A DNA stretch of 10,654 nt from Hyphomonas sp. UBA5111 (GTDB lineage: Bacteria > Pseudomonadota > Alphaproteobacteria > Caulobacterales > Hyphomonadaceae). The stretch is from positions 18,084 through 28,737 of the forward strand of contig DHZF01000130.1 of the NCBI GenBank assembly GCA_002414505.1, in the 5' to 3' direction. Under the pieces are notes generated by a model that saw only the letters and a program-made list of their open reading frames with translations, searched no databases and was not told where the DNA came from. Position numbers and translations under genes: made by a program. Position 1 is the first letter of the stretch, and each line of letters begins with the position of its first letter. Positions 1 to 6,105 of this stretch are shown in pieces.

Positions 1-5
1 GGTAT

Positions 6-24
6 GGCGGCCGAATAGGCCGTC
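6..24 (+). other. Stem-loop just upstream of fabH
   Basis: Bases 6-12 (GGCGGCC) can pair with 18-24 (GGCCGTC) through seven pairs, one of them G-T, around the five-base loop GAATA. It ends 17 bases before the fabH start codon. No run of T follows, so it does not look like an intrinsic terminator. It could be an intercistronic mRNA structure between an upstream gene (plsX would be expected, but lies outside the window) and fabH. A function is not shown. Confidence 0.35.
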
Positions 25-41
25 CTATTGATAGGCAAGAC

Positions 42-1013
42 ATGGCGCGGCGCAGTTTTATCCGTGGAACCGGCAGCTATCTTCCTGAGAAGGTTCTGAC
101 CAATGACGATCTGTCCAAAATGGTCGATACGACCGATGACTGGATCGTGGAGCGCACGGGCATCCGCCGGCGGCATATTGCAGCCGATGGTGAACTGACG
201 TCAGACATTGCGACGGCAGCGGCCAAGCAGGCGCTTCAGGCGGCCGGCCTGCAGGCCAGCGATGTCGACCTGATCGTTCTCGCCACAACCACACCTGACC
301 AGACCTTTCCGGCGACGGCGACCGCCGTTCAGGCAAAGCTCGGAATCGACAAGGGCGCCGCCTTTGACGTCCAGGCGGTGTGTTCGGGATTTCTGTTTGC
401 CCTGGCCACAGCCGACTCGATGTTGAAGCAGGGCCTGTTCAACACGGCGCTGGTGATCGGCGCTGAAACCTTCACCCGTATCCTCGACTGGTCGGACCGC
501 GGCACCTGTGTCCTGTTCGGGGATGGCGGCGGCGCCGTCGTCATTCAGGCCGAGGAATGGACCGGTGCGGACGATGCCGGAATCATCACGCATCACATCC
601 GGACGGACGGCACGAAATCCGACCTGCTTTATGTTGATGGCGGGGTCAGTTCCACCGGCACGATTGGCCATGTTCGCATGGAAGGCAATCGGGTGTTCCG
701 CCATGCGGTTGCGAACATTTCATCAGCCATCCAGGCTGTGCTCGACGAAACCGGGCTGACCTCTGAGCAGATCGACTGGTTTGTTCCCCATCAGGCAAAC
801 AAGCGCATTCTCGATGCGGTCGCGAAGCGGATGAAGATCGACGATGATAAAGTGATCATCACGGTGGATCAGCATGCCAACACATCTGCAGCGTCCATTC
901 CGCTTGCGTTGAACCATGCCGTGCGGACGGGCCGGGCCAAACCGGGCGACCTGATTCTCTCAGAGGCGATGGGCGGCGGATTTTCCTGGGGCGCAAGCCT
1001 TTTCCGCCTCTAG
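42..1013 (+). CDS. fabH: Beta-ketoacyl-ACP synthase III (FabH)
   Basis: Cytosolic thiolase-fold enzyme that condenses a short acyl-CoA, usually acetyl-CoA, with malonyl-ACP to start type II fatty acid synthesis. The 323 residues match the usual length. All three catalytic residues are visible: Cys114 in the segment VQAVCSGF, His250 in [11 protein letters not shown], and Asn280 in [14 protein letters not shown]. The N-terminus has the family pattern [13 protein letters not shown] (residues 9-21) and the segment [11 protein letters not shown] (31-41). The C-terminus carries the glycine-rich stretch [10 protein letters not shown]. The reading frame is open to the left edge, but ATG at 42 is the first start codon in it and has a weak AGGCAAG ribosome site a few bases before. 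The upstream neighbour is probably plsX, outside the window. ihfA follows after 103 bp. Recognition is very secure. Confidence 0.97.
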   Translation: MARRSFIRGTGSYLPEKVLTNDDLSKMVDTTDDWIVERTGIRRRHIAADGELTSDIATAAAKQALQAAGLQASDVDLIVLATTTPDQTFPATATAVQAKLGIDKGAAFDVQAVCSGFLFALATADSMLKQGLFNTALVIGAETFTRILDWSDRGTCVLFGDGGGAVVIQAEEWTGADDAGIITHHIRTDGTKSDLLYVDGGVSSTGTIGHVRMEGNRVFRHAVANISSAIQAVLDETGLTSEQIDWFVPHQANKRILDAVAKRMKIDDDKVIITVDQHANTSAASIPLALNHAVRTGRAKPGDLILSEAMGGGFSWGASLFRL

Positions 1014-1035
1014 CCTGTTTGGCAAAAATCAGCAT

Positions 1036-1048
1036 TATCAAAGAACTG
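1036..1048 (+). promoter_or_regulatory. IHF-like binding site upstream of ihfA
   Basis: TATCAAAGAACTG fits the Escherichia coli IHF consensus WATCAR-N4-TTR with a single mismatch (C for the first T of TTR). It lies about 70 bp before the ihfA start codon, in the 103-bp gap after fabH. IHF is known to autoregulate its own genes in enteric bacteria, so the position makes sense. The motif is short and degenerate, so a chance match is quite possible. Confidence 0.22.
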
Positions 1049-1116
1049 ACGCAACGGCTTCGCTAGGGATCCGTTAACGAAACGCGTCTAATCATTAACC
1101 AGAGCGGGAGAATCCC

Positions 1117-1410
1117 ATGAGCAATCAGACCGTCACCAGGGCAGAAGTCACGGACGCCATCGTCCGCGAAGTCGGTGTGACACGCCAGGAATCGTCAGAC
1201 TTGCTGGACAGAACGCTGGAACTGATCGGCTCGGCCCTGGAGACAGAGGACGAGGTGAAGCTCTCCCGCTTTGGCAATTTCGTGGTGCGATCAAAAGCAC
1301 CCCGGGAAGGCCGCAATCCGAAAACCGGGCAGGAAGCCGTGATCGCCGCACGCCGCGTTGTCACCTTCCGCCCTTCACCAATGTTGAAATCATTGGTGGA
1401 CCACAAATAA
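1117..1410 (+). CDS. ihfA: Integration host factor subunit alpha
   Basis: Small nucleoid protein that pairs with IHF beta, binds specific sites and bends DNA sharply, acting as an architectural cofactor for transcription, replication and recombination. The 97 residues are a single HU/IHF domain. Seen directly: the dimerising N-terminal helices (residues 7-42), the segment KLSRFGNFVVRSK (48-60), the flexible arm signature GRNPKTG (65-71) with the DNA-intercalating proline at 68, and RRVVTFRPSPMLK (79-91). The TVTRAEVTDAIVREVG start and the place next to fabH favour IHF alpha over HU or IHF beta. ATG 1117 is preceded by a GCGGGAG ribosome site. The merR-like gene follows after 16 bp, so the two are probably co-transcribed. 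The 103 bp in front of it can hold its own promoter; I could not pick a convincing -35/-10 pair. Confidence 0.95.
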   Translation: MSNQTVTRAEVTDAIVREVGVTRQESSDLLDRTLELIGSALETEDEVKLSRFGNFVVRSKAPREGRNPKTGQEAVIAARRVVTFRPSPMLKSLVDHK

Positions 1411-1426
1411 TCAGGAAGGATTCCCC

Positions 1427-1891
1427 ATGTCGGCAAGCCGGGCCCGTATCACCAAATCAGCTCAAGCATTCCGCTCCATTGGAGAGGCGGCTGGAGAGCT
1501 TGGGCTCGAAACGCATGTGATCCGATATTGGGAAACCAAATTCACCAAGGATGTCCGCCCGATCAAGCGCGCCGATGGCCGCCGGATGTTCCGGCCACAA
1601 GATCTCGACGCGCTCCGCGCCATCCAGATCCTGGTGCATGAAAAGGGTCTCACCCTGAAGGGTGCCAAGGCGCTGCTGGCGGAGCAGGGCGTTCCGGCCG
1701 TGCTGTCCGGGGCGGCCACGCTGGGCACCAGCCCGGCGCGCGAGCTTCAGAAGACGGTGGCTGATGCCTTCAAGGCGGATGTTTCCAGTGAGTCTTCCGG
1801 AGATTCCCGGGAGCGCCTTGAGGACACGCTGGTCGGGTTGAAAGACCTGAAGGCGCGGCTGGATGCGGTTCGCCAAACTCGCGCAGCCTGA
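1427..1891 (+). CDS. MerR-family transcriptional regulator downstream of ihfA
   Basis: 154-residue DNA-binding protein. Residues 17-85 form a MerR-type winged helix-turn-helix: SIGEAAGELGLETHVIRYWE (17-36), then the wing segment RPIKRADGRRMFRPQDLDAL (44-63) and a helix ending GLTLKGAKALL (74-84). A polar linker follows, and residues about 128-150 look like a short dimerising helix (RLEDTLVGLKDLKARLDAV). There are no cysteines, which argues against a metal- or redox-sensing MerR member. The C-terminal part is too short for a typical drug-binding domain, so the signal it reads is unknown. ATG 1427 has a good AGGAAGGA ribosome site and lies 16 bp after the ihfA stop, so it probably shares the ihfA transcript. 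In my recollection this ihfA-linked MerR gene is common in Alphaproteobacteria. Its targets are not known to me. Confidence 0.9.
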   Translation: MSASRARITKSAQAFRSIGEAAGELGLETHVIRYWETKFTKDVRPIKRADGRRMFRPQDLDALRAIQILVHEKGLTLKGAKALLAEQGVPAVLSGAATLGTSPARELQKTVADAFKADVSSESSGDSRERLEDTLVGLKDLKARLDAVRQTRAA

Positions 1892-1905
1892 ACCCACATA
1901 AGACA

Positions 1906-1934
1906 TTGCGGAAACAGGGTGGCTTGGGTACAAG
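1906..1934 (+). promoter_or_regulatory. Candidate promoter of tRNA-Pro
   Basis: A -35-like TTGCGG (1906-1911) and a -10-like TACAAG (1929-1934) are separated by exactly 17 bases. Transcription would start near 1941, four bases before the mature tRNA 5' end at 1945, a short leader that is plausible for a tRNA gene. The boxes match the sigma-70 consensus at only 3/6 and 4/6 positions, so spacing and location carry most of the weight. Confidence 0.45.
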
Positions 1935-1936
1935 CC
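1921..1936. repeat. Perfect 6-bp inverted repeat before tRNA-Pro
   Basis: GGCTTG (1921-1926) and CAAGCC (1931-1936) are perfect inverted copies around the loop GGTA. The right arm covers the proposed -10 box of the tRNA promoter. No T-run follows, so it is not a standard terminator for merR. It could be a small hairpin in read-through RNA, a protein-binding site, or chance. Confidence 0.4.
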
Positions 1937-1944
1937 GCCGGAGT

Positions 1945-2021
1945 CGGAGCGTGGCGCAGCCCGGTAGCGCACTCGCCTGGGGGGCGAGGGGTCGTAGGTT
2001 CGAATCCTATCGCTCCGACCA
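1945..2021 (+). tRNA. tRNA-Pro (anticodon GGG)
   Basis: Complete 77-nt tRNA with encoded CCA. Acceptor stem CGGAGCG (1945-1951) pairs fully with CGCTCCG (2011-2017), followed by the discriminator A and CCA (2019-2021). The D arm contains the proline-type GCGCAGCCCGGTAGCGC. Anticodon stem CTCGC/GCGAG (1972-1976 with 1984-1988) encloses the loop CTGGGGG, giving anticodon GGG at 1979-1981, which reads CCC and CCU. The T arm is GTAGG-TTCGAAT-CCTAT (1994-2010) with one G-T pair. It follows the merR-like gene on the same strand and is convergent with the XRE gene. I see no intrinsic terminator in the 47 bp after it. Confidence 0.97.
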
Positions 2022-2068
2022 TTTCCAAACAGTGCCGTATTGCCCGCGTGCTGGCGGTCCGGGTCGGC

Positions 2069-2530
2069 TTATCCCACAGAGTTGAATTGTTCGGTGTACC
2101 GCGTGGCGACGTGGACAATGACAACTGTCGCGGCATGTGAGACCAGACCCACGGTCCACCAGATCAAGGGCCACTTCATCACGAACGTATCGCCGCCGAT
2201 GCCTATGCTGATGCCGAGGAAGACAAAGACCCCGATCACATAGCCTGAGAGGTGGATCCAGAAGGAGAGGCGGATTCCTGCCCGGACCTTTTCATTCTGG
2301 CGTTCAACCATCCTTGTGGCTTCAGCCTCCTGATCAAGCGACAGGGCGATGACATCGACATTATATGCCGCCGCCAGCGCCTTGAGCGATTCCTGCGAGG
2401 CCGGCTCGCCGTTTTCGATACGCTGGATGGTGCGAAGGCCGATCCCGGCGAGGTCGGCGACGTGTTCCTGCGACCAGTGGCGCTCTTCGCGCCAGCGCTT
2501 GATCTTGGCGGCATCAGCTTTGAAGGACAT
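2069..2530 (-). CDS. XRE-family regulator with C-terminal 2TM membrane domain
   Basis: 153 residues in two parts. Residues 7-62 are an XRE/Cro-type helix-turn-helix, with the pattern KRWREERHWSQEHVADLAGI, GLRTIQRIENGEPASQESLK and ALAAAYNVD. A charged linker (64-86) leads to two hydrophobic helices (about 91-112 and 120-141) joined by a short loop with the segment MKWPLIWWTVGLVSH, which looks like the small 2TM domain family. The expected topology puts the DNA-binding domain in the cytoplasm, anchored to the inner membrane. ATG 2530 is chosen because AGGAG stands six bases upstream; the longer frame would start at a TTG at 2569 without such a site. The gene stands alone: 47 bp converge on the tRNA gene and 152 bp separate it from the S9 peptidase stop. 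It may regulate itself. Target and signal are unknown. Confidence 0.88.
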   Translation of the reverse strand: MSFKADAAKIKRWREERHWSQEHVADLAGIGLRTIQRIENGEPASQESLKALAAAYNVDVIALSLDQEAEATRMVERQNEKVRAGIRLSFWIHLSGYVIGVFVFLGISIGIGGDTFVMKWPLIWWTVGLVSHAATVVIVHVATRYTEQFNSVG

Positions 2531-2536
2531 GTTTTT

Positions 2537-2541
2537 CTCCT
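2537..2541 (-). promoter_or_regulatory. Ribosome binding site of the XRE gene
   Basis: AGGAG on the - strand, six bases before ATG 2530. It decides for this start over the in-frame TTG at 2569. Confidence 0.8.
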
Positions 2542-2551
2542 GGGGGCGTTC

Positions 2552-2579
2552 GTTATCAGATGAACCCAAAAGACTGCAA
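2552..2579 (-). promoter_or_regulatory. Weak candidate promoter of the XRE gene
   Basis: Reading the - strand, TTGCAG (2579-2574) and GATAAC (2557-2552) stand 16 bases apart, which would start transcription about 15 bases before the start codon. Both boxes are poor matches to sigma-70 (3/6 and 4/6). The GCCGCCAG repeat cluster lies directly upstream of the -35 box. Confidence 0.28.
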
Positions 2580-2646
2580 CTGGCGGCGTTCCTCCACGCC
2601 AGACAGGCGTCACGACCCCGCCACGGGGCCGCCAGCTTGCCGCCAG
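2580..2646. repeat. Three copies of GCCGCCAG, one inverted
   Basis: The octamer GCCGCCAG occurs at 2628-2635 and 2639-2646 as a direct repeat of period 11, and its exact reverse complement CTGGCGGC lies at 2580-2587. The inner region also holds GGCGT/ACGCC (2585-2589 with 2596-2600) and CCCCG/CGGGG (2616-2620 with 2624-2628). The cluster sits in the 152-bp gap upstream of the XRE gene, which has no gene of its own. An operator array or RNA secondary structure is possible. High G+C raises the chance of accidental repeats. Confidence 0.4.
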
Positions 2647-2682
2647 TGCATTAAATTCAAGGACGTATCAGAGGGGAAGACC

Positions 2683-4923
2683 CTACTCGTCCTTCAGATC
2701 GACGCTTTCGACCTTGCCCATTGCAGCCAGCGCGAAGGCGAAATCGAGCGCGACATCCTTCAGGCCCTCAAACCGGCCTGACGCGCCGCCATGTCCGCCT
2801 TCCATCTCGATGCGCAGGAAGTAGGGACCGCCATTCGGGGCGTCGTGGCGCAGGCGCGCGGCCCATTTGGTCGGCTCCCAATAGGTCACACGCGGATCGG
2901 ACAGGCCGCCGGTGATGAGCATCGGCGGATATGGCCGGTCGGCGACATTGTCATATGGGCTGTAGGCCATGATCGTGTCGTAATCCTCGGCCGAGACGAG
3001 CGGATTGCCCCATTCCGGCCATTCCGGTGGGGTCAGCGGCAGGCTTTCGTCCGACATCGTGTTGACGACATCCACGAACGGCACGGCGGCGATGATGCCG
3101 CCAAACAATTCGGGGTCCATATTGGCGACTGCGCCCATCAGGAGACCGCCAGCAGATCCGCCATAGGCCACGATGTTGCCTTCAGACGTATAGTTCTGGT
3201 CGACGAGGTAATGCCCCGCAGCGATGAAATCCTTGAACGTGTTCGGCTTCTTCTCAAGCTTGCCGTCGAGATACCATTGGTACCCTTTGGACATGCTGCC
3301 GCGCGGATGGACGATGGCATAGATCACGCCGCGGTCCACAAGGCTGAGCCGGCTGGTCCGGAAGTCAGCCGGATAGGTGATGCCGTAAGAGCCATAGCCG
3401 TAAAGCAGCATCGGCGCCGATCCGTCGACCGGTGTCGATTTGTGACGCAGCAAGGTGATTGGTACGTCTACCCCATCCCAGGACGGGGCCATCAGCCGTT
3501 CGGCGACATAATCCTCAGGATTGTGTCCGGACGGGACTTCCTGCGTCTTGCGGAGAATACGGTCATGCGTGTTCAGATCATAATCGAACACCTGATCCGG
3601 TGTGGTCGGAGACGAGTATTCAAAGCGCAGGATCGGCGTGTCGAAATCATAGCCGCTATCGAGACCGAGCGAGTAGGCGGCTTCCTCGAAATTGATCTTG
3701 TGGCTGGAGCCATCCTTGCGGGCGCGGACGACGATTTGCGGCAGGCTGTTTTCCCGCTCCATGATGGCGAGATAATCCTTCTGGGCCTGCATCCCCAGAA
3801 TGAGCGTACCGGGCCGGTGCGGGATCACTTCTTCCCAGGCATCCCGGCTGGTCGACTCCATCGGCGCGCGCATCAGCTTGAAATCCACGGCGCCGTCGAG
3901 ATTGGTGTAGATGTAGAACTGGTCGTCCCAGTGGACGACATTGTATTCATTGTCGGTCTGGCGCGGCGCGATGATGCGCGGCGTCGGGTCGGCCTCAGCT
4001 GCCGGAAACCAGTAGACTTCGGAGGTCGTGTGGCTGGAGGCGCTGATGAAGATGATGTCTTCACTGGCGCTCTTGCTGATGCTCAGGAATACGCCGGGAT
4101 CGTTTTCCTTGTAGAGCAGCGTATCTTCACCGGTCTTCAGGTCACGCTGCCAGACCGAGTCCGGGCGCGCATTCTCGTCGCGGTGAATCCAGTAGATACG
4201 CGTGCCGTCGGTGCTCCATTCGAACGGGCCATAGGCGCTGTCGATCTGGACGCCCTGGTCTTCGCCCGTCTCGGTGTTCTTGAGACGGATCGTGTAGAAC
4301 TCGCTGCCTTGCGTATCAGTCGCATAGGCAATCAGGCTGTGGTCCGGTGAGGTGTCGATGCCCCCAAAGGAGAAATAGTCCTCACCCTTGCCGAGAGCGT
4401 CCCCATCCAGAAGAATGGTCTCTTCTGCGTTCGGGTCGAAGGCCTTGTCAGCCGGTTTGCGGGCAATGATCGGATACTCGCCGCCTTCCCGGTAGCGCGT
4501 ATAATAGGCATAGGGACCGTCGATCTCCGGAACAGTGCTGTCGTCTTCCTTGATACGGCCGCGCATCTCCTTGAAGAGTTCATCCCGCAGCTCTGTCGTG
4601 GGCGTTTCCAGCGCGGCTTTGGTGAAAGCGTTCTCCGCTTCGAGATAGTCGCGAATGTCCTGACGCAGGACGCTGGGGTCCCGCATCACTTCCTGCCACT
4701 TCTCGTCCTTCATCCAGTGATACGGATCATTGCGAGTACGGCCGACCTGCGTGATTTCATGATCGATACGTGGCGCGACCGGCGGTGTGAGCGTTTTGAG
4801 GTCAGGGGATTCCTGGGGCGCAGATTCAGCCTGTGCCACATCTGGGGAGGGTGTTTCAGTCATTGTGCATCCGGGGGTGAGCGCCAGTGTGGCGGCGCTG
4901 ATCAGGAGGAGGGGAAGGCGCAT
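2683..4923 (-). CDS. Secreted S9A prolyl oligopeptidase-family peptidase, oligopeptidase B type
   Basis: Serine peptidase of 746 residues; the relatives oligopeptidase B/protease II cut short peptides after Arg or Lys. Residues 1-19 look like an export signal (MRLPLLLISAATLALTPGC) with a likely lipidated Cys19, though Thr at -3 is not the best lipobox residue. A Pro/Glu-rich linker (20-50) follows. About 52-470 is the beta-propeller domain, beginning with RNDPYHWM (64-71), and 475-735 is the alpha/beta-hydrolase domain with GYGSYG (509-514). The triad is visible: Ser590 in GGSAGG, Asp676 in GGLSDPRV and His711 in GGHGG. ATG 4923 has GGAG eight bases upstream. Classical oligopeptidase B is cytosolic, so the signal makes this an envelope form, probably for peptide uptake or turnover; the substrate is inferred. 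It lies 64 bp behind msrB. Confidence 0.93.
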   Translation of the reverse strand: MRLPLLLISAATLALTPGCTMTETPSPDVAQAESAPQESPDLKTLTPPVAPRIDHEITQVGRTRNDPYHWMKDEKWQEVMRDPSVLRQDIRDYLEAENAFTKAALETPTTELRDELFKEMRGRIKEDDSTVPEIDGPYAYYTRYREGGEYPIIARKPADKAFDPNAEETILLDGDALGKGEDYFSFGGIDTSPDHSLIAYATDTQGSEFYTIRLKNTETGEDQGVQIDSAYGPFEWSTDGTRIYWIHRDENARPDSVWQRDLKTGEDTLLYKENDPGVFLSISKSASEDIIFISASSHTTSEVYWFPAAEADPTPRIIAPRQTDNEYNVVHWDDQFYIYTNLDGAVDFKLMRAPMESTSRDAWEEVIPHRPGTLILGMQAQKDYLAIMERENSLPQIVVRARKDGSSHKINFEEAAYSLGLDSGYDFDTPILRFEYSSPTTPDQVFDYDLNTHDRILRKTQEVPSGHNPEDYVAERLMAPSWDGVDVPITLLRHKSTPVDGSAPMLLYGYGSYGITYPADFRTSRLSLVDRGVIYAIVHPRGSMSKGYQWYLDGKLEKKPNTFKDFIAAGHYLVDQNYTSEGNIVAYGGSAGGLLMGAVANMDPELFGGIIAAVPFVDVVNTMSDESLPLTPPEWPEWGNPLVSAEDYDTIMAYSPYDNVADRPYPPMLITGGLSDPRVTYWEPTKWAARLRHDAPNGGPYFLRIEMEGGHGGASGRFEGLKDVALDFAFALAAMGKVESVDLKDE

Positions 4924-4960
4924 ATCTGGGACTCCGACGTTATGAGTTTGGCCGGATAGG

Positions 4961-4976
4961 ATCAGGTGCGCCTGAT
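4961..4976. repeat. Inverted repeat between msrB and the S9 peptidase gene
   Basis: ATCAGG (4961-4966) and CCTGAT (4971-4976) are perfect inverted copies around TGCG, centred in the 64-bp gap between the msrB stop and the peptidase start. There is no T-run on the - strand after it, so termination is unlikely. It may be an operator for the peptidase gene or an intercistronic hairpin. Confidence 0.4.
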
Positions 4977-4987
4977 TGTGTCTAGGT

Positions 4988-5392
4988 TTATTGGGTGGGT
5001 TTGAAGTTCAAAACGATGCCATTGATGCACCAACGCTCACCGGTGGGCGGGGGGCCGTCCTTGAAGACGTGTCCCTGGTGCATGCCGCAAATGGCACAAT
5101 GGCATTCGGTGCGCGGGAGGATCATCTTGAAATCGGTCTTGGTGGCGACAACGCCCTCGCTGGCGGGCTGCCAGAAGCTTGGCCAGCCTGTCCCGGACTC
5201 GAATTTGTGCTCCGAGGACCAGAGCGGGGTGTCACAGCCCTTGCAATGGAAGAGTCCGTCGCGCTTCTCGTCATTATGATTGCCGGGCGTGAAGGCACGC
5301 TCGGTGCCGTCCTTGATGCCAACGCGATACTCGTCTTCGGTCAGCATCTCGCGCCATTCGCGGTCCGACCGCTCGATCTTGGTCTTCGTCAT
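4988..5392 (-). CDS. msrB: Peptide-methionine (R)-S-oxide reductase
   Basis: Reduces methionine-R-sulfoxide in proteins back to methionine, usually with thioredoxin as reductant. The 134 residues make one complete MsrB domain without a signal peptide, so it is cytosolic. Zinc ligands are the pairs Cys50/Cys53 (CKGC) and Cys99/Cys102 (CAIC). The catalytic cysteine is Cys122 in GERWCINGIVL. The family segments KFESGTGWPSFW (63-74) and GHVFKDGP (107-114) are present. Residue 68 is Thr where many MsrBs, including the E. coli protein, have a second (resolving) Cys, and an extra Cys97 precedes the second zinc pair. ATG 5392 is chosen over the in-frame GTG at 5404 because GGAG lies six bases before it. 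The S9 peptidase gene follows after 64 bp. It begins 86 bp beyond a terminator, so it should have its own promoter, which I could not assign. Confidence 0.96.
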   Translation of the reverse strand: MTKTKIERSDREWREMLTEDEYRVGIKDGTERAFTPGNHNDEKRDGLFHCKGCDTPLWSSEHKFESGTGWPSFWQPASEGVVATKTDFKMILPRTECHCAICGMHQGHVFKDGPPPTGERWCINGIVLNFKPTQ

Positions 5393-5398
5393 GAGGAG

Positions 5399-5402
5399 CT
5401 CC
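5399..5402 (-). promoter_or_regulatory. Ribosome binding site deciding the msrB start
   Basis: GGAG on the - strand, six bases before ATG 5392. It overlaps the alternative GTG start (5404-5402), making that start unlikely. Confidence 0.65.
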
Positions 5403-5478
5403 ACGATAGTGTTCTCCCATCATATAGGCGGTTCGGCGGATCGCGCCATGATCGACGGTGCAATCGACGTTGGTGCCC

Positions 5479-5513
5479 CAAAAGAAAAAGGGACCGCCCT
5501 GAGACGGTCCCTT
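5479..5513 (-). terminator. Intrinsic terminator after the MaoC-like gene
   Basis: On the - strand the RNA would form a perfect 9-bp stem (5513-5505 with 5496-5488; core GGGACCG/CGGTCCC) with an eight-base loop. It is followed at once by a U-rich tail, read from AAAAGAAAAA on the + strand. It lies 26 bp after the MaoC stop codon. This is the clearest terminator in the window and separates the lipid-related genes from msrB. Confidence 0.9.
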
Positions 5514-5539
5514 CGTAATTTGGGTAGATTTCAGGTGGC

Positions 5540-5995
5540 CTAGCCGTACAGAACCGTGATGGATTCTGCGACGAGCGCCGGGCGCTCCTGGCCTTCGATT
5601 TCTACCGTGGCTTCCATCTTCATCTGCTTGCCGCCAGCCTTCGGCTCAACCGACAGGCATTTCTGGCGCAGGCGAACCTTGGAGCCGACCGGAACCATGT
5701 TCGTGAAGCGGACCTTGTCGGAGCCGTAATTGATGCCACGGGTCGTGCCGGAGACGCGCAGGACTTCAGATCCCAGCATTGGCAGCAGCGACAGGGTCAG
5801 GAAACCGTGCGCGATCGGGCTGCCGAGTTCCTTCGTGGCGCGCTCGACGTCCACATGGATCCATTGATGGTCGCCCGTGGCTTCGGCAAACATGTTGACG
5901 CGATCCTGATCGATTGTGTGCCAGTCGGACACGCCGACTTCCTGGCCGGCCAGGGATTCGAGCTCGTCATATGAAATTGTGCGCGGGTCCGCCAT
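5540..5995 (-). CDS. MaoC-like (R)-specific enoyl-CoA hydratase
   Basis: 151-residue single hot-dog domain of the hydratase-2/MaoC/NodN type. Such enzymes add water to trans-2-enoyl thioesters to give (R)-3-hydroxyacyl thioesters, or the reverse. The hydratase-2 motif is visible: residues 36-47 (FAEATGDHQWIH) carry the catalytic pair Asp42 and His47. It is followed by GSPIAHGFLTLSLLP (58-72), the conserved AHGF segment. The length fits the short NodN/Rv0130-like group, acting as a homodimer. ATG 5995 has a perfect AGGAGG ribosome site five bases upstream. It is the last gene before the terminator and follows the class V PLP enzyme after 110 bp. The acyl-CoA synthetase two genes upstream could supply its substrate, but that is inferred. 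The substrate chain length cannot be read from sequence. Confidence 0.92.
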   Translation of the reverse strand: MADPRTISYDELESLAGQEVGVSDWHTIDQDRVNMFAEATGDHQWIHVDVERATKELGSPIAHGFLTLSLLPMLGSEVLRVSGTTRGINYGSDKVRFTNMVPVGSKVRLRQKCLSVEPKAGGKQMKMEATVEIEGQERPALVAESITVLYG

Positions 5996-6105
5996 GTATT
6001 CCTCCTGTTTGAATGCTGCCCTGTTTTGGCTTGGGATAGCGGTCTCGGCAAGCTTGACCGAACGGCAAGTGCGGATTGTGGCCAGGCAGACAGCGGGCGA
6101 GGCGC

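Noticed and set aside
1..18. C-terminus of plsX (frame ending at a TAG at 16-18)
   Set aside because: Only five codons are visible and another frame stops at 29-31, so the upstream gene cannot be identified from this window.
1053..1075. Possible terminator after fabH (AACGG/CCGTT)
   Set aside because: Five-base stem with a 13-base loop and no T-run.
1073..1102. CtrA box upstream of ihfA
   Set aside because: Two TTAA elements exist, but they are 17 bases apart instead of the expected seven; only a half-site-like TTAACCAG remains.
1945..2068. tRNA-Pro as an attachment site of an integrated element
   Set aside because: No repeat of the tRNA 3' end elsewhere in the window, no integrase, and no cargo-like genes; the neighbouring XRE gene alone is not evidence.
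2791..4350. Long open frame (519 codons) on the + strand across the S9 peptidase gene
   Set aside because: It is antisense to a gene with all catalytic motifs, has no family-like sequence, and long antisense frames are common in G+C-rich coding DNA.
6041..6060. Palindrome CAAGCTTG upstream of maoC as an operator
   Set aside because: An isolated 8-bp palindrome whose flanks do not extend the dyad well; expected by chance in a region of this size.
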